Source: Streptomyces sp. AC1-42W
GTDB lineage: Bacteria > Actinomycetota > Actinomycetes > Streptomycetales > Streptomycetaceae
Length of the DNA: 64,000 nt
NCBI RefSeq assembly: GCF_003248355.1
Contig: NZ_QKWY01000001.1
Coordinates: forward strand, 372,001 to 436,000
Reading direction: 5' to 3'
Shown here: positions 17,185-26,081 of the stretch, one piece after another
Numbering within the stretch: the first letter of the stretch is position 1
Layout of the letters: every line of letters begins with the position of its first letter
Translations under genes and position numbers: made by a program
Notes under the pieces: model-generated
Told to the model about the DNA's origin: nothing
Databases searched by the model: none
Seen by the model: the letters and a program-made list of their open reading frames with translations, nothing else

Positions 17185-17867
17185 CGACGACACCGCCGCC
17201 GCCCGCCGCGCCGATCCGGGTCCTCATCGTCGACGACCAGATGATGGTCCGCGAGGGCTTCTCCGTCCTGCTCAACGCCATGCCGGGCATCGAGGTCGTC
17301 GGCGAGGCGGTGAACGGCCGCGAGGCCGTCGCCCAGGCCGCCGTGCTCCGCCCCGACGTGGTCCTGATGGACATCCGGATGCCGGAGCTCAACGGCATCG
17401 AGGCGACCCGCGAGATCGTCGCCGCCGACGAGGACGCGAAGGTCCTGGTCCTCACCACCTTCGACCTCGACGAGTACGTCTACCAGGCCCTGCGCGCGGG
17501 CGCCTCCGGCTTCCTCCTCAAGGACGCCTCGGCCCGCCGGCTCGCGGACGGCGTCCGCGTGGTCGCCGCCGGCGAGGCACTGCTCGCCCCCACCGTCACC
17601 CGGCGCCTGATCACCGAGTTCTCGAAGCTGGCCGCAGCCCCACGTCCCCCGGCCCTGGCCCGGGTCGGCGACCTGACCGAGCGCGAGACGGAAGTGCTCG
17701 TCCTCATCGCCCAGGGCCTGTCGAACGCGGAGATCGCCGGGCACCTGGTCGTCGCCGAATCCACGATCAAGACCCATGTGAGCCGCATCCTGGTCAAACT
17801 CGGCCTGCGCGACCGCACCCAGGCCGCCGTCTTCGCCTACGAAGCCCGCTTGGTCACCCCTTCCTGA
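17181..17867 (+). CDS. LuxR/NarL-family response regulator
   Basis: This 228-residue protein has a receiver domain (acidic pair in VDDQ, phospho-acceptor Asp64 in LMDIRMPE, the Thr in LTTFD, and Lys in FLLKD). A C-terminal LuxR helix-turn-helix follows (LTERETEVLVLIAQGLSNAEIAGHLVV). It is translationally coupled to the kinase through a 4-bp overlap, making a cognate pair. Target genes are unknown; the adjacent P450 has its own promoter and is one candidate. Confidence 0.92.
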   Translation: MTTTPPPPAAPIRVLIVDDQMMVREGFSVLLNAMPGIEVVGEAVNGREAVAQAAVLRPDVVLMDIRMPELNGIEATREIVAADEDAKVLVLTTFDLDEYVYQALRAGASGFLLKDASARRLADGVRVVAAGEALLAPTVTRRLITEFSKLAAAPRPPALARVGDLTERETEVLVLIAQGLSNAEIAGHLVVAESTIKTHVSRILVKLGLRDRTQAAVFAYEARLVTPS

Positions 17868-17920
17868 ACCTTCGCCGTCCCCCGGCACTCCGAGGGCTGG
17901 CCCGGTCCGGGGTGGCCGGT

Positions 17921-17926
17921 TAGCGT
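17921..17926 (+). promoter_or_regulatory. -10 box TAGCGT, leaderless start of the P450
   Basis: TAGCGT is followed by 6 nt and then the ATG at 17933. Confidence 0.5.
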
Positions 17927-17932
17927 CGGGTC

Positions 17933-19156
17933 ATGGAACAGCCCAGCACCTCCCCCGCACCGTTCGACCCCTGGTCAGCGGCGTTCGTCGCCGATCCCTA
18001 CCCCGCCTACGCCGAGCTGCGGGCCACCGGCCGGGCGCACTACTTCGAGCCCACCGACCAGTGGCTCGTCCCGCACTACGCCGACGTGTCGGCCCTGCTG
18101 CGCGACCGGCGGCTGGGGCGCACCTACCTCCACCGGTTCACGCACGAGGAGTTCGGCAGGACACCCCCGCCCCCCGAGCACGAGCCCTTCGAAACCCTCA
18201 ACGGCCAGGGGCTGCTGGACCTCGAACCGCCGGACCACACCCGTATCCGCCGCCTGGTCTCCAAGGCGTTCACCCCGCGCACCGTCGAACAGCTCGTCCC
18301 CACCGTCCAGCGGCTGGCCGCCGGACTCGTCGACGCGTTCGTCGAGCAGGGCGGAGGCGATCTGCTCGCGGCCGTCGCCGAACCGCTGCCGGTCGCCGTG
18401 ATCGCCGAGATGCTCGGTATTCCGGAGTCCGACCGGGCACCGCTGCGGCCCTGGTCCGCCGCGATCTGCGGGATGTTCGAGCTCAACCCGTCCGAGGAGA
18501 CCGCCCGCGCCGCCGTCCGCGCCTCCGTCGAATTCTCCGAGTATCTGCGGGAGCTGATCGCCGAACGTCGGGTCAACCCCGGCCCCGACCTCATCTCCGC
18601 CCTTGTCGCCGCCCACGACGAGGGCGAGCGGCTGACCGAGCAGGAGATGGTCTCCACCTGTGTCCTCCTTCTGAACGCCGGGCACGAAGCGACGGTCAAC
18701 ACCACGGTCAACGGCTGGTGGACGCTGCTGCGCCACCCCGAACAGCTGGCCGCCCTGCGCGCCGACCACGGGCTGCTGCCCACGGCGCTGGAAGAACTGA
18801 TGCGGTACGACACCCCCCTCCAGATGTTCGAGCGCTGGGTCCTGGACGACATCGAGATCGACGGCACGGTCATTCCCCGGGGCTCCGAGGTTGCGCTGCT
18901 CTTCGGCTCCGCCAACCGCGACCCGGCCCGCTTCACGGACCCGGACACGCTCGACCTCGCCCGGCGGGAGAACCCGCACATCACCTTCGGTGCCGGCATC
19001 CACTTCTGTCTGGGCGCCCCGCTGGCCCGCGTCGAGCTGGCCGCCTCCTTCGGTGAGCTGCTGCGCAAGGCACCCGGGCTCCGCCTGGTCGCCGAACCCG
19101 AGTGGAATCCCGGGTACGTCATCAGGGGCGTGAAGGAGCTGCGGGTCGAGGTGTGA
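17933..19156 (+). CDS. Cytochrome P450
   Basis: This 407-residue soluble bacterial P450 (CYP107-like length) has the DPPDHTRIRRLVSKAFTPR block and the I-helix segment NAGHEATVNTT. The usual acid-threonine pair there is replaced by Glu-Ala-Thr, within family variation. The ExxR motif is in EELMRYDTP, and the haem ligand Cys359 is in FGAGIHFCLG. It needs ferredoxin and reductase partners, which are not present here. The substrate is unknown, and no biosynthetic cluster surrounds it. It appears leaderless. Confidence 0.93.
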   Translation: MEQPSTSPAPFDPWSAAFVADPYPAYAELRATGRAHYFEPTDQWLVPHYADVSALLRDRRLGRTYLHRFTHEEFGRTPPPPEHEPFETLNGQGLLDLEPPDHTRIRRLVSKAFTPRTVEQLVPTVQRLAAGLVDAFVEQGGGDLLAAVAEPLPVAVIAEMLGIPESDRAPLRPWSAAICGMFELNPSEETARAAVRASVEFSEYLRELIAERRVNPGPDLISALVAAHDEGERLTEQEMVSTCVLLLNAGHEATVNTTVNGWWTLLRHPEQLAALRADHGLLPTALEELMRYDTPLQMFERWVLDDIEIDGTVIPRGSEVALLFGSANRDPARFTDPDTLDLARRENPHITFGAGIHFCLGAPLARVELAASFGELLRKAPGLRLVAEPEWNPGYVIRGVKELRVEV

Positions 19157-19253
19157 GGCCACGGGCGGACGACAGCCCCCACCGTCGTCCGCCCCACCCG
19201 CTCGTTCTGCCTGCCTTGTCTGTTCTGCTCGCTCTGCCCGCCCGGCGGGCCCG

Positions 19254-20879
19254 TCAGGTCAGCAGGTCGCGGCGGCGCAGTGCCGCCAGCGCGCCGGCCA
19301 CCAGCGCCGCCGACAGGACGGTGAGGAGCACCACCGGCCCCCACTCCATCCCCGCCCCCGGCAGCTTCGGCAGATGCGTGAACGGCGAGACGTCCATCAC
19401 CTGCTGCGGCAGGTCCAGGGCGGGCCCGATCCAGCCGAGCGCCAGACACAGCCCCACCAGGCCCCAGCTCGCGGGCGCCGCCTTCGGTATCGCCCCGTAC
19501 AGCAGGGCCGTGACCCCGCCGAGCAGCCAGATCGCGGGCAGCTGCGCCAGTGAGGCGCCGAGCACCGCGGGCAGCGCCTGCCCGTACCCCGCCGCCAGGC
19601 CGAGTCCGCCGACCGCCATGATCAGGGCCGCCCCGCCGAAGGCGATGAGCAGATGCCCGGCCGCCCAGCCGACCCGTCCGGTCGCACCGGCGAGCACCGG
19701 CTCCGCGCGTCCGGCGGTCTCCTCCCCGTGCATCCGGAGCACCGACGCGGCGATGTACAGGGCCGCGGTCATACCGAGCACGGAGACCATCGAGGCCAGG
19801 AACGCGTCCGTGAGGCCGGACTGCCCGCCCATCCGCTCGAAGATCTCCCTGGCCTTCTCGTTGTCCCCGACCAGGTCCGCCGCCCCGTCGGCCAGGCCGC
19901 CGAAGACGAAGCCGACCACCGCGAAGGACACCGTCCACCCCAGGAGGGCGCCGCGCTGCAGCCGGAACGCGAGAGCCGAGGCGGTCGACATCCGCCCTCG
20001 GGCCGGACCCGGCCGCGCGGCCAGGAAACTCATGCCGACATCCCGGCGCCCGGCCAGCGCGTACGCCAGGGCCGCCTGCACGACCACCGCGCCGGCGATC
20101 AGCAGCAGCACCCACCACCGCTCGTCCGCGTACGGCCGGACATTCTCCGCCCAGCCGAGCGGGGAGAGCCGGGTGAGGACGGCGGAGCCGTCGTCCGCCG
20201 CCGAGTCGCCCGCCGCCTTCAGGACGAACGCCGCCCCCACCACGGCTGCCGTGAGCCCCTTCGCCAGGCGGGCGCTCTCCGTGAACTGCGCGGCGATCGC
20301 GGCGGTGCAGGCGAACAGCACACCCACCCCGGCGACGGCCGAAGCGAGCGCCACCGCTCCCGCGCCCCCCGCACCCGAGCCGGCCATCCCGCCCACGATC
20401 ACCAGGGCCAGGGCGGCATTGGCGACGAGGGCCGCGAGCAGCGCCGCGGTGAGCGGGGCTCGTCGCCCGACCATCGCGGAGGACAGCATTTCCTGACGGC
20501 CGGTCTCCTCCTCCTCGCGGGTGTGCCGCACGACGACGACCAGGCTCATCACGGCGGCCAGAGCCGCGCCGAAGGCCAGCATGCGCCAGCTGACCAGCCC
20601 GCCCACGGAGTCGTCGAAGACGGGCCCGTACATCGCCCGCACGGAGCTGTTGCCGTTCATCGAAGCTGCGAGTTCGGCCCGCTGCTCGGGTGTCCCGTAG
20701 AGCGAGGAGATGGACGATCCGACGGAGGAGAACGACCCGCCGAGCACGAGGACCCAGACGGGGATGACGATGCGGTCGCGTCGCAGAGCGAGCCTCAGCA
20801 GGGTCCAGGTCCCCGTGAGCTGCCCGGCACCGGCCCGCCGGCGCGCACCGGCCGCCGCGGTCAGGGGTACGGCGGTCAT
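19254..20879 (-). CDS. ABC transporter permease (exporter of polyketide antibiotics type)
   Basis: This 541-residue membrane protein has around twelve hydrophobic helices in two similar halves, each opening with a [18 protein letters not shown] or [20 protein letters not shown] helix. That is the architecture of TnrB3-like exporters. The start at 20879 overlaps the stop of the ATPase gene by 4 bp (ATGA), so the two are coupled. The probable role is export of hydrophobic or antibiotic compounds; this is family inference only. Confidence 0.85.
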   Translation of the reverse strand: MTAVPLTAAAGARRRAGAGQLTGTWTLLRLALRRDRIVIPVWVLVLGGSFSSVGSSISSLYGTPEQRAELAASMNGNSSVRAMYGPVFDDSVGGLVSWRMLAFGAALAAVMSLVVVVRHTREEEETGRQEMLSSAMVGRRAPLTAALLAALVANAALALVIVGGMAGSGAGGAGAVALASAVAGVGVLFACTAAIAAQFTESARLAKGLTAAVVGAAFVLKAAGDSAADDGSAVLTRLSPLGWAENVRPYADERWWVLLLIAGAVVVQAALAYALAGRRDVGMSFLAARPGPARGRMSTASALAFRLQRGALLGWTVSFAVVGFVFGGLADGAADLVGDNEKAREIFERMGGQSGLTDAFLASMVSVLGMTAALYIAASVLRMHGEETAGRAEPVLAGATGRVGWAAGHLLIAFGGAALIMAVGGLGLAAGYGQALPAVLGASLAQLPAIWLLGGVTALLYGAIPKAAPASWGLVGLCLALGWIGPALDLPQQVMDVSPFTHLPKLPGAGMEWGPVVLLTVLSAALVAGALAALRRRDLLT

Positions 20880-21790
20880 CGCGCCCCCACCTCCGTCGAC
20901 TGCGCGGCGTCCGTCGCGTAGTGGCGGAGGAAGAGCTCCTCCAGCGTGGGCGGGGTGCTGGTCAGGGAGCGGACACCGGATGCGGACAGGGTCTTGAGGA
21001 CGGCGTCCAGCCGGTCCGTATCGACCTGGAGCGAGACCCGCCGCCCCTGTATGTCCAGGTCGTGCACGCCGGGGAGCCGGGCCAGGCCGTCCGGGTCGCG
21101 CATCAGCTCGGCGCTGATGTTCGTCCGCGTCAGATGGCGCATGTCCGCCAGTGAGCCGGTCTCCACCGTCCGGCCCTGCCGGATGATGCTGACCCGGTCG
21201 CAGAGGGACTCCACCTCGCTGAGGATGTGGCTGGAGAGCAGGACCGTACGCCCGCGCTCGCGCTCCTCCGCCACGCAGTTCTGGAAGACCTCCTCCATCA
21301 GCGGGTCCAGGCCGCTGGTCGGCTCGTCCAGGATGAGCAGATCGACGTCCGAGGCGAAGGCGGCGACCAGGGCCACCTTCTGCCGGTTGCCCTTGGAGTA
21401 CGTCCGGCCCTTCTTGGTCGGGTCGAGCTCGAACCGGTCGACGAGAGCCGCCCGCCGGGCCTCGTCGAGGCCGCCGCGCAGCCGCCCGTACAGGTCGATC
21501 ACCTCGCCGCCGGAGAGATTGCGCCACAGCGTGACGTCTCCGGGGACGTAGGCCACGCGGCGGTGCAGCTCCACCGCGTCGTGCCACGGGTCGCGGCCGA
21601 GCAGCCGAGCCGCACCGGAGTCCGGTCTCAGCAGCCCGAGCAGCACCCGGATGGTGGTGGACTTCCCCGAGCCGTTCGGCCCGAGAAAGCCGTGGACCTC
21701 ACCGGTCTCGACGGACAGGTCGAGACCGTCCAGCGCCTGCGTCCGGCCGAACGACTTGCACAGTCCGGCCACGGAGATTGCCTTCGTCAT
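20876..21790 (-). CDS. ABC transporter ATP-binding protein
   Basis: This 304-residue ATPase has Walker [10 protein letters not shown] near residue 40, Q-loop YVPGDVTLW, a divergent signature motif [11 protein letters not shown] in place of LSGGQ, and Walker [14 protein letters not shown] ~80-residue C-terminal domain typical of drug-resistance ABC-2 ATPases follows. It is the first gene of a two-gene operon with the permease and is divergent from a GbsR/MarR-type regulator across a 98-bp gap holding a palindrome. Confidence 0.92.
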   Translation of the reverse strand: MTKAISVAGLCKSFGRTQALDGLDLSVETGEVHGFLGPNGSGKSTTIRVLLGLLRPDSGAARLLGRDPWHDAVELHRRVAYVPGDVTLWRNLSGGEVIDLYGRLRGGLDEARRAALVDRFELDPTKKGRTYSKGNRQKVALVAAFASDVDLLILDEPTSGLDPLMEEVFQNCVAEERERGRTVLLSSHILSEVESLCDRVSIIRQGRTVETGSLADMRHLTRTNISAELMRDPDGLARLPGVHDLDIQGRRVSLQVDTDRLDAVLKTLSASGVRSLTSTPPTLEELFLRHYATDAAQSTEVGAR

Positions 21791-21810
21791 GCTTCTGAAC
21801 GTACGCTACT

Positions 21811-21826
21811 TTCACAAATTTATGAA
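21811..21826. promoter_or_regulatory. Candidate operator between ABC exporter and its regulator
   Basis: TTCACAAATTTATGAA is a 14/16 dyad in an AT-rich patch that is exceptional for this genome. It lies 20 bp upstream of the ABC start and 62 bp upstream of the regulator start. A second, outer pair TACGCT (21802-21807) and AGCGTA (21835-21840) also faces inward. The placement suits a MarR-type dimer repressing one or both promoters. Confidence 0.55.
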
Positions 21827-21888
21827 GTTAAGGAAGCGTATAAACTCGAAGGAGTGACAGACAGTGGCCACAGAGGGAGTGGAGCGGG

Positions 21889-22443
21889 ATGAGCGGCGAA
21901 TCCGCGGCGGCGAGCGCACCGAAGGCCGTGGTCCGGAGGCCGGAGGACCGCGACGCGGAGGCGGTCGCCCGCTTCGTCGAGCGCTTCGCGTCCGAGATGA
22001 CCGAGGCGGGGATGCAGCGCATGGCGTCCCGCGTCTTCGCCGCCCTGCTCGCGGACGACGACGCCTCCATGACGTCGGCGGAGCTGGCCCTGGCCCTGCA
22101 GATCAGCCCGGCCGCCGTCTCCGGCGCGATCAACTACCTGACCCAGGTCAGCATGGTCGGCCGCGAACGCGAACCGGGCTCGCGCCGCGACCGCTACCGC
22201 CTGCACAACGAGATCTGGTACACCACCTTCGCCAGCCGCGACCAGGTGCTCACCCGCTGGGAGCGCACGCTCAAGGAAGGCGCGCGCACGCTCGGCGAGC
22301 ACACCCCGGCCGGTGCCCGGATCGCCGAGACGGCAGCCTTCTTCGAGTTCCTCCAGGCGGAGCTGGAGGGGCTGATGGGCCGCTGGCACGAGCACCGCAA
22401 GACCCTCGACCTGCCGACGGGCACCATGGGCGAGGGCGCCTGA
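21889..22443 (+). CDS. GbsR/MarR family transcriptional regulator
   Basis: This 184-residue protein has a winged-helix segment (TSAELALALQISPAAVSGAINYLTQVSMVGREREPGSRRDRYRL) flanked by dimerisation helices, as in the GbsR branch of MarR proteins. It is divergent from the ABC exporter, so it is probably the local repressor and may respond to the exported compound. The ATG follows GTGGAGCGGG. An alternative GTG at 21864 would add only eight residues' worth of frame-shifted sequence and is not in the same frame. Confidence 0.82.
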   Translation: MSGESAAASAPKAVVRRPEDRDAEAVARFVERFASEMTEAGMQRMASRVFAALLADDDASMTSAELALALQISPAAVSGAINYLTQVSMVGREREPGSRRDRYRLHNEIWYTTFASRDQVLTRWERTLKEGARTLGEHTPAGARIAETAAFFEFLQAELEGLMGRWHEHRKTLDLPTGTMGEGA

Positions 22444-22470
22444 CGAGGGCCCCCGCCCCCGGAGCGCCCG

Positions 22471-23322
22471 TTACTTCACCGGAAGCACCAGCCCCCAGGC
22501 CCCCGCCCGTACCGTCCACGTCCGCGTCCGCACCGGCCCCGCCACCTGTATGTCCGCCCGGTAGCGGAAATCCGCCCCCGACACCGTCACGGCCTTCGCC
22601 TCCGCGGTCACCGGAGCGGTGTCCGGCGCGTCGATCGTCACGGCGGCCACACCCCCGTCACCGCACCCGGAAGTCACCGTCACCGAGGCGACCGGACGGT
22701 CCAGGTCGTTCAGCACGACGCCGTCCGCCTCCACCCGCAGCCGGTGCGTCGCCGCCCCGCCGGTCGGCTCCGGGGGAGCGGGACGCACCAGCGTGCGAAC
22801 CAGGGAGCGGCAGGTGTCCCAGACGGCGGTCATGCCCGAGCGGTCGGCGCCCGTCCCCGGCGCGCCGTTCAGCGCCGGGATGCGCAGCGCCCCCAGAACC
22901 ACGCCGTCGCTGTCGTCCACGAGCAGGTCCAGCCGGCGCACCGCCCCGTCCAGGGCCGTGCGCGCCGCCGCCACGGCACCGTTCGGCACCCCCAGCGAGT
23001 GGGCGAGCTCCAGCGTGTCCGACGCGCCCACCGGCACCAGCGAGAGCGCGCTCATGGCGGGCTCCCGCTCCCGGTGCAGCAGGGACACCGCGCGCCGCAG
23101 CGCCCGGTCGTCGCCGATCACCACCGGCCGCCGGCCACCCCGGCGGGCCAGCGCGCGGGCGAATTCGCCGGGGCTGTCCGGGAGACAGATCTTCGCGTGC
23201 GAGCCCGCGCTCAGCACGTCCTTCGCGATGCGTACGGACTCGCCGTCCGTCCGGCGGGCGACCGGATCGACCACCACCAGCAGATGGGGCGCGCCGTTAC
23301 CGGGGGGCTGGGCAGCCGACAC
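22471..23322 (-). CDS. Diacylglycerol-kinase-like protein with degenerate active site
   Basis: This 283-residue protein aligns by eye with the DAGK catalytic domain. HLLVVVDPVARRTDGES corresponds to the NPxSG strand, VVIGDDRALRRAV sits where GGDGTLNEV is expected, and LVPVGASDTLELAHSLGVP sits where PxGTxNDFAxxLG is expected. The key GGDGT and the Asn of the GTxND motif are both missing, so lipid kinase activity is doubtful. The GTG at 23322 was chosen because GAGGAAGG precedes it at 7 nt. A TTG at 23355 would add 11 residues. Confidence 0.6.
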   Translation of the reverse strand: MSAAQPPGNGAPHLLVVVDPVARRTDGESVRIAKDVLSAGSHAKICLPDSPGEFARALARRGGRRPVVIGDDRALRRAVSLLHREREPAMSALSLVPVGASDTLELAHSLGVPNGAVAAARTALDGAVRRLDLLVDDSDGVVLGALRIPALNGAPGTGADRSGMTAVWDTCRSLVRTLVRPAPPEPTGGAATHRLRVEADGVVLNDLDRPVASVTVTSGCGDGGVAAVTIDAPDTAPVTAEAKAVTVSGADFRYRADIQVAGPVRTRTWTVRAGAWGLVLPVK

Positions 23323-23358
23323 CTCGGACCTTCCTCGGGTAGCATCTTGGTGCAAGAG

Positions 23359-23382
23359 CCCCTTGCGCTATTGCGCCAGGGG
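23359..23382 (+). promoter_or_regulatory. Hairpin in the purA upstream region
   Basis: CCCCT-T-GCGC (23359-23368) pairs with GCGC-C-AGGGG (23373-23382) around TATT, with one internal mismatch, and is followed by TTT. It lies ~130 nt before purA and ~40 nt upstream of the divergent gene start. It could be an attenuator or protein-binding site. No known riboswitch is recognised here. Confidence 0.35.
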
Positions 23383-23508
23383 TTTCGTCTATACCGGGGC
23401 AACCGGTTCGACGGTTCGGACTGTGCCGTACAACGACGTACGGCATGTACGGCGTTCTCGTACGCCCCCTGACCTTGGACATGCCCCGCCCGGAAGGGGT
23501 GTACGCCT

Positions 23509-24792
23509 GTGCCCGCACTTGTGCTGCTCGGTGCTCAGTGGGGTGACGAGGGCAAGGGAAAGGCCACCGACCTCCTCGGTGGCTCCGTGGACTATGTGGT
23601 GCGCTACCAGGGCGGCAACAACGCCGGCCACACGGTGGTCGTCGGCGATCAGAAGTACGCACTGCATCTCCTCCCCTCCGGCATCCTGTCACCGGGATGT
23701 ACCCCCGTCATCGGCAACGGTGTCGTCGTCGACCCGGCGGTCCTGCTCTCCGAGCTGAGTGGGCTGAACGACCGCGGCGTGGACACGTCGAAGCTGCTGA
23801 TCAGCGGTAACGCTCATTTGATCACCCCGTACAACGTCACCGTCGACAAGGTGACGGAACGGTTCCTCGGCAAGCGCAAGATCGGCACCACCGGGCGCGG
23901 TATCGGCCCGACGTACGCCGACAAGATCAACCGGGTCGGCATCCGCGTCCAGGACCTCTACGACGAGTCGATCCTGGAGCAGAAGGTCGAGGCGGCGCTG
24001 GAGCAGAAGAACCAGCTTCTGGCCAAGGTCTTCAACCGGCGCGCCATCGAGGCCGGCAAGGTCGTCGAGGACATGCTCCAGTACGCGGAGCAGATCAAGC
24101 CGTACGTCGCCGACACGACGCTCATCCTGAACAACGCCATCGACGAGGGCAAGGTCGTCCTGTTCGAGGGCGGCCAGGGCACGCTGCTCGACGTCGACCA
24201 CGGCACGTACCCGTTCGTCACCTCGTCGAACCCCACCGCGGGCGGCGCCTGCACCGGGGCCGGTGTGGGCCCGACCAAGATCACGCGCGTCATCGGCATC
24301 CTCAAGGCGTACACCACCCGCGTCGGCGCCGGTCCGTTCCCGACGGAGCTGCACGACGAGGACGGCGAGGCGCTGCGCCGGATCGGCGGCGAGCGCGGTG
24401 TCACCACCGGCCGTGACCGCCGCTGCGGCTGGTTCGACGCGGTCATCGCGCGGTACGCGACGCGGGTCAACGGCCTCACCGACTTCTTCCTCACCAAGCT
24501 GGACGTGCTGACCGGCTGGGAGCAGATCCCGGTGTGCGTGGCGTACGAGATCGACGGCAAGCGCGTCGAGGAGCTTCCGTACAGCCAGACCGACTTCCAC
24601 CACGCCAAGCCCGTCTACGAGATGCTGCCGGGCTGGTCGGAGGACATCACCAAGGCGAAGACCTTCGGCGACCTGCCGAAGAACGCCCAGGCGTACGTGA
24701 AGGCGCTGGAGGAGATGTCCGGCGCCCCGATCTCCGCCATCGGCGTCGGCCCCGGCCGTACCGAGACGATCGAGATCAACTCCTTCCTGTAG
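23509..24792 (+). CDS. purA: Adenylosuccinate synthetase
   Basis: This enzyme joins IMP and aspartate using GTP to make adenylosuccinate, committing to AMP. The 427 residues match the family closely. [14 protein letters not shown] is the GTP-binding loop with catalytic Asp, and [10 protein letters not shown] carries the catalytic His. [14 protein letters not shown] and [24 protein letters not shown] follow, and [14 protein letters not shown] is the IMP/aspartate loop. The start is GTG. A terminator hairpin follows at 24807-24841. Confidence 0.97.
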   Translation: MPALVLLGAQWGDEGKGKATDLLGGSVDYVVRYQGGNNAGHTVVVGDQKYALHLLPSGILSPGCTPVIGNGVVVDPAVLLSELSGLNDRGVDTSKLLISGNAHLITPYNVTVDKVTERFLGKRKIGTTGRGIGPTYADKINRVGIRVQDLYDESILEQKVEAALEQKNQLLAKVFNRRAIEAGKVVEDMLQYAEQIKPYVADTTLILNNAIDEGKVVLFEGGQGTLLDVDHGTYPFVTSSNPTAGGACTGAGVGPTKITRVIGILKAYTTRVGAGPFPTELHDEDGEALRRIGGERGVTTGRDRRCGWFDAVIARYATRVNGLTDFFLTKLDVLTGWEQIPVCVAYEIDGKRVEELPYSQTDFHHAKPVYEMLPGWSEDITKAKTFGDLPKNAQAYVKALEEMSGAPISAIGVGPGRTETIEINSFL

Positions 24793-24806
24793 TCGCGGGA
24801 ATGTGC

Positions 24807-24841
24807 GGAGGGCCGGGGCGGCGGTTGAGCCCCGGCCCTCC
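24807..24841 (+). terminator. Terminator hairpin after purA
   Basis: Arms of 13 bp (24807-24819 and 24829-24841) pair perfectly around a 9-nt loop, 15 bp past the purA stop. It marks the left edge of the accessory block. Confidence 0.75.
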
Positions 24842-24889
24842 GGCGTATCGGGACCCGCCGCCCGGTGTGTGCGGGCCGAAGGAGCAGGC

Positions 24890-24930
24890 TGGTCTAGACC
24901 TTGACAGGTCCAGACCAGCGACGGTTGGGT
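24890..24930 (+). promoter_or_regulatory. Chitinase promoter with paired DasR-like repeats (copy 1)
   Basis: TGGTCTAGACCT (24890-24901) and AGGTCCAGACCA (24906-24917) flank and overlap the -35 hexamer TTGACA (24901-24906). TTGGGT (24925-24930) is the likely -10. Each repeat matches about 12 of 16 positions of the published DasR site (ACTGGTCTAGACCACT). The arrangement is that of the paired 12-bp repeats known from Streptomyces chitinase promoters. Induction by chitin or N-acetylglucosamine is inferred. Confidence 0.75.
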
Positions 24931-25005
24931 GCAGGGTGCCCGTACGGCCCGCCCGCCGAGGTGTGCGGCGAGCCATGCCCGTCCTCGTCGAAGGAGTGAG
25001 CAGCT

Positions 25006-25896
25006 CTGAACCGCATCAAGAGCATCCTGACCGTACTGAGCGCGGTCGTCGCGACCGCGGCCTTTCTGCCCGGCGCCGCCACCGCCGCGCCGGCCGCCCC
25101 GGACACCGTCGCGTCCGAGGCGTGCGCACCGCTGTGGAAGTCCTCGACGGCCTACAAGGCGGGCGGCACCGTCTCGCACCATGGCCGGAACTGGACGGCG
25201 AAGTGGTGGACGCAGAACGAGAATCCTGGCGCCACGAGCGTCTGGGCGGACGACGGCGCGTGTACGGGGGGAGTGTCCGACTTCGTCATCAGTGAGGAGG
25301 AGTTCGACGAGATCTTCCCCAAGCGCCACTCCTTCTACACCTACCAGGGCCTGATCGACGCGCTGCACGCGTACCCGCGCTTCGCGAACACCGGGACCGA
25401 GCAGACCAGGAGCCGCGAGGCGGCGGCCTTCCTGACGCACGCCGACTTCGAGTCGGTCGGGCTGCAGTACGTGAAGGAGATCAACGAGGACAACTACTGG
25501 ATCAAGTGCGACTACAGCCAGCCGTTCGGCTGCCCGGCGGGCCAGTCCGCGTACTACGGGCGCGGCCCGATCATGTTCAGCTGGAACTTCAACTACAAGG
25601 CCGCGGGCGACGCACTCGGCCTCGACCTGCTCAACGACCCGTGGATGGTGGAGCGCGACCCGTCGGTCGCCTGGCAGACGGCGCTCTGGTACTGGAACAC
25701 CCAGAACGGCCCCGGCACCATGACGTCCCACGAGGCCATGGTGGGCGGCGCGGGCTTCGGTGAGACGATCCGCTCGCTCAACGGCGCGCTGGAGTGCGAC
25801 GGCGGCAACCCCGGCTCGGTGCAGGCGCGGGTCGCCAAGTACGAACACATCACGGATGTCATCGGCGTCGCCCCGGGCTCCGGCCTCACCTGCTGA
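25006..25896 (+). CDS. Secreted GH19 chitinase, divergent copy, apparent CTG start
   Basis: The protein has 296 residues from a CTG codon. Residues 1-28 are a signal peptide, ~40-86 are a chitin-binding module closed by Cys40 and Cys86 (NWTAKWWTQNENPG), and 91-296 are a family 19 catalytic domain, with almost no linker. In frame, TGA stands at 24997 and the next usual start is GTG at 25273, which would lose signal and binding module. AAGGAG lies 9 nt before the CTG. The catalytic acid and base (Glu149, Glu158) are kept. However, the usual SHETGG reads DFESVG, and PIQLSWN reads PIMFSWN, so substrate or activity may differ from copy 2. Confidence 0.85.
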   Translation: MNRIKSILTVLSAVVATAAFLPGAATAAPAAPDTVASEACAPLWKSSTAYKAGGTVSHHGRNWTAKWWTQNENPGATSVWADDGACTGGVSDFVISEEEFDEIFPKRHSFYTYQGLIDALHAYPRFANTGTEQTRSREAAAFLTHADFESVGLQYVKEINEDNYWIKCDYSQPFGCPAGQSAYYGRGPIMFSWNFNYKAAGDALGLDLLNDPWMVERDPSVAWQTALWYWNTQNGPGTMTSHEAMVGGAGFGETIRSLNGALECDGGNPGSVQARVAKYEHITDVIGVAPGSGLTC

Positions 25897-25905
25897 CGCT
25901 TTCTC

Positions 25906-25955
25906 AAACCCCGGAACGGCCGCGGTCCCGCATCGCGGACAGGTTCCGGGGTTTT
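25906..25955 (+). terminator. Terminator after chitinase copy 1
   Basis: AAACCCCGGAAC (25906-25917) pairs with GTTCCGGGGTTT (25943-25954) and is followed by T. The 25-nt interior carries its own CCGCG/CGCGG stem. Confidence 0.75.
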
Positions 25956-25977
25956 CCGCTCCTTGGGGTCAATTTGC

Positions 25978-26018
25978 TGGTCTAGACCTTGACAGGTCCA
26001 GACCAATCACGCTTGAGT
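25978..26018 (+). promoter_or_regulatory. Chitinase promoter with paired DasR-like repeats (copy 2)
   Basis: TGGTCTAGACCT (25978-25989), TTGACA (25989-25994) and AGGTCCAGACCA (25994-26005) repeat copy 1 base for base. TTGAGT (26013-26018) is the matching -10. The flanking sequence differs, so the shared block is either a recent duplication of the promoter or is held by selection. Confidence 0.75.
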
Positions 26019-26081
26019 GACCGCAACCCCCCACAGCGGCGCACCGCGACGATCCGTGCGCCGCGACGAAGGAGTGTGCAG

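Noticed and set aside
24996..25295. GTG at 24996 as the start of a frame overlapping the first chitinase
   Set aside because: The frame gives an Arg-rich product without homology, and the AAGGAG would abut the GTG with no spacing.
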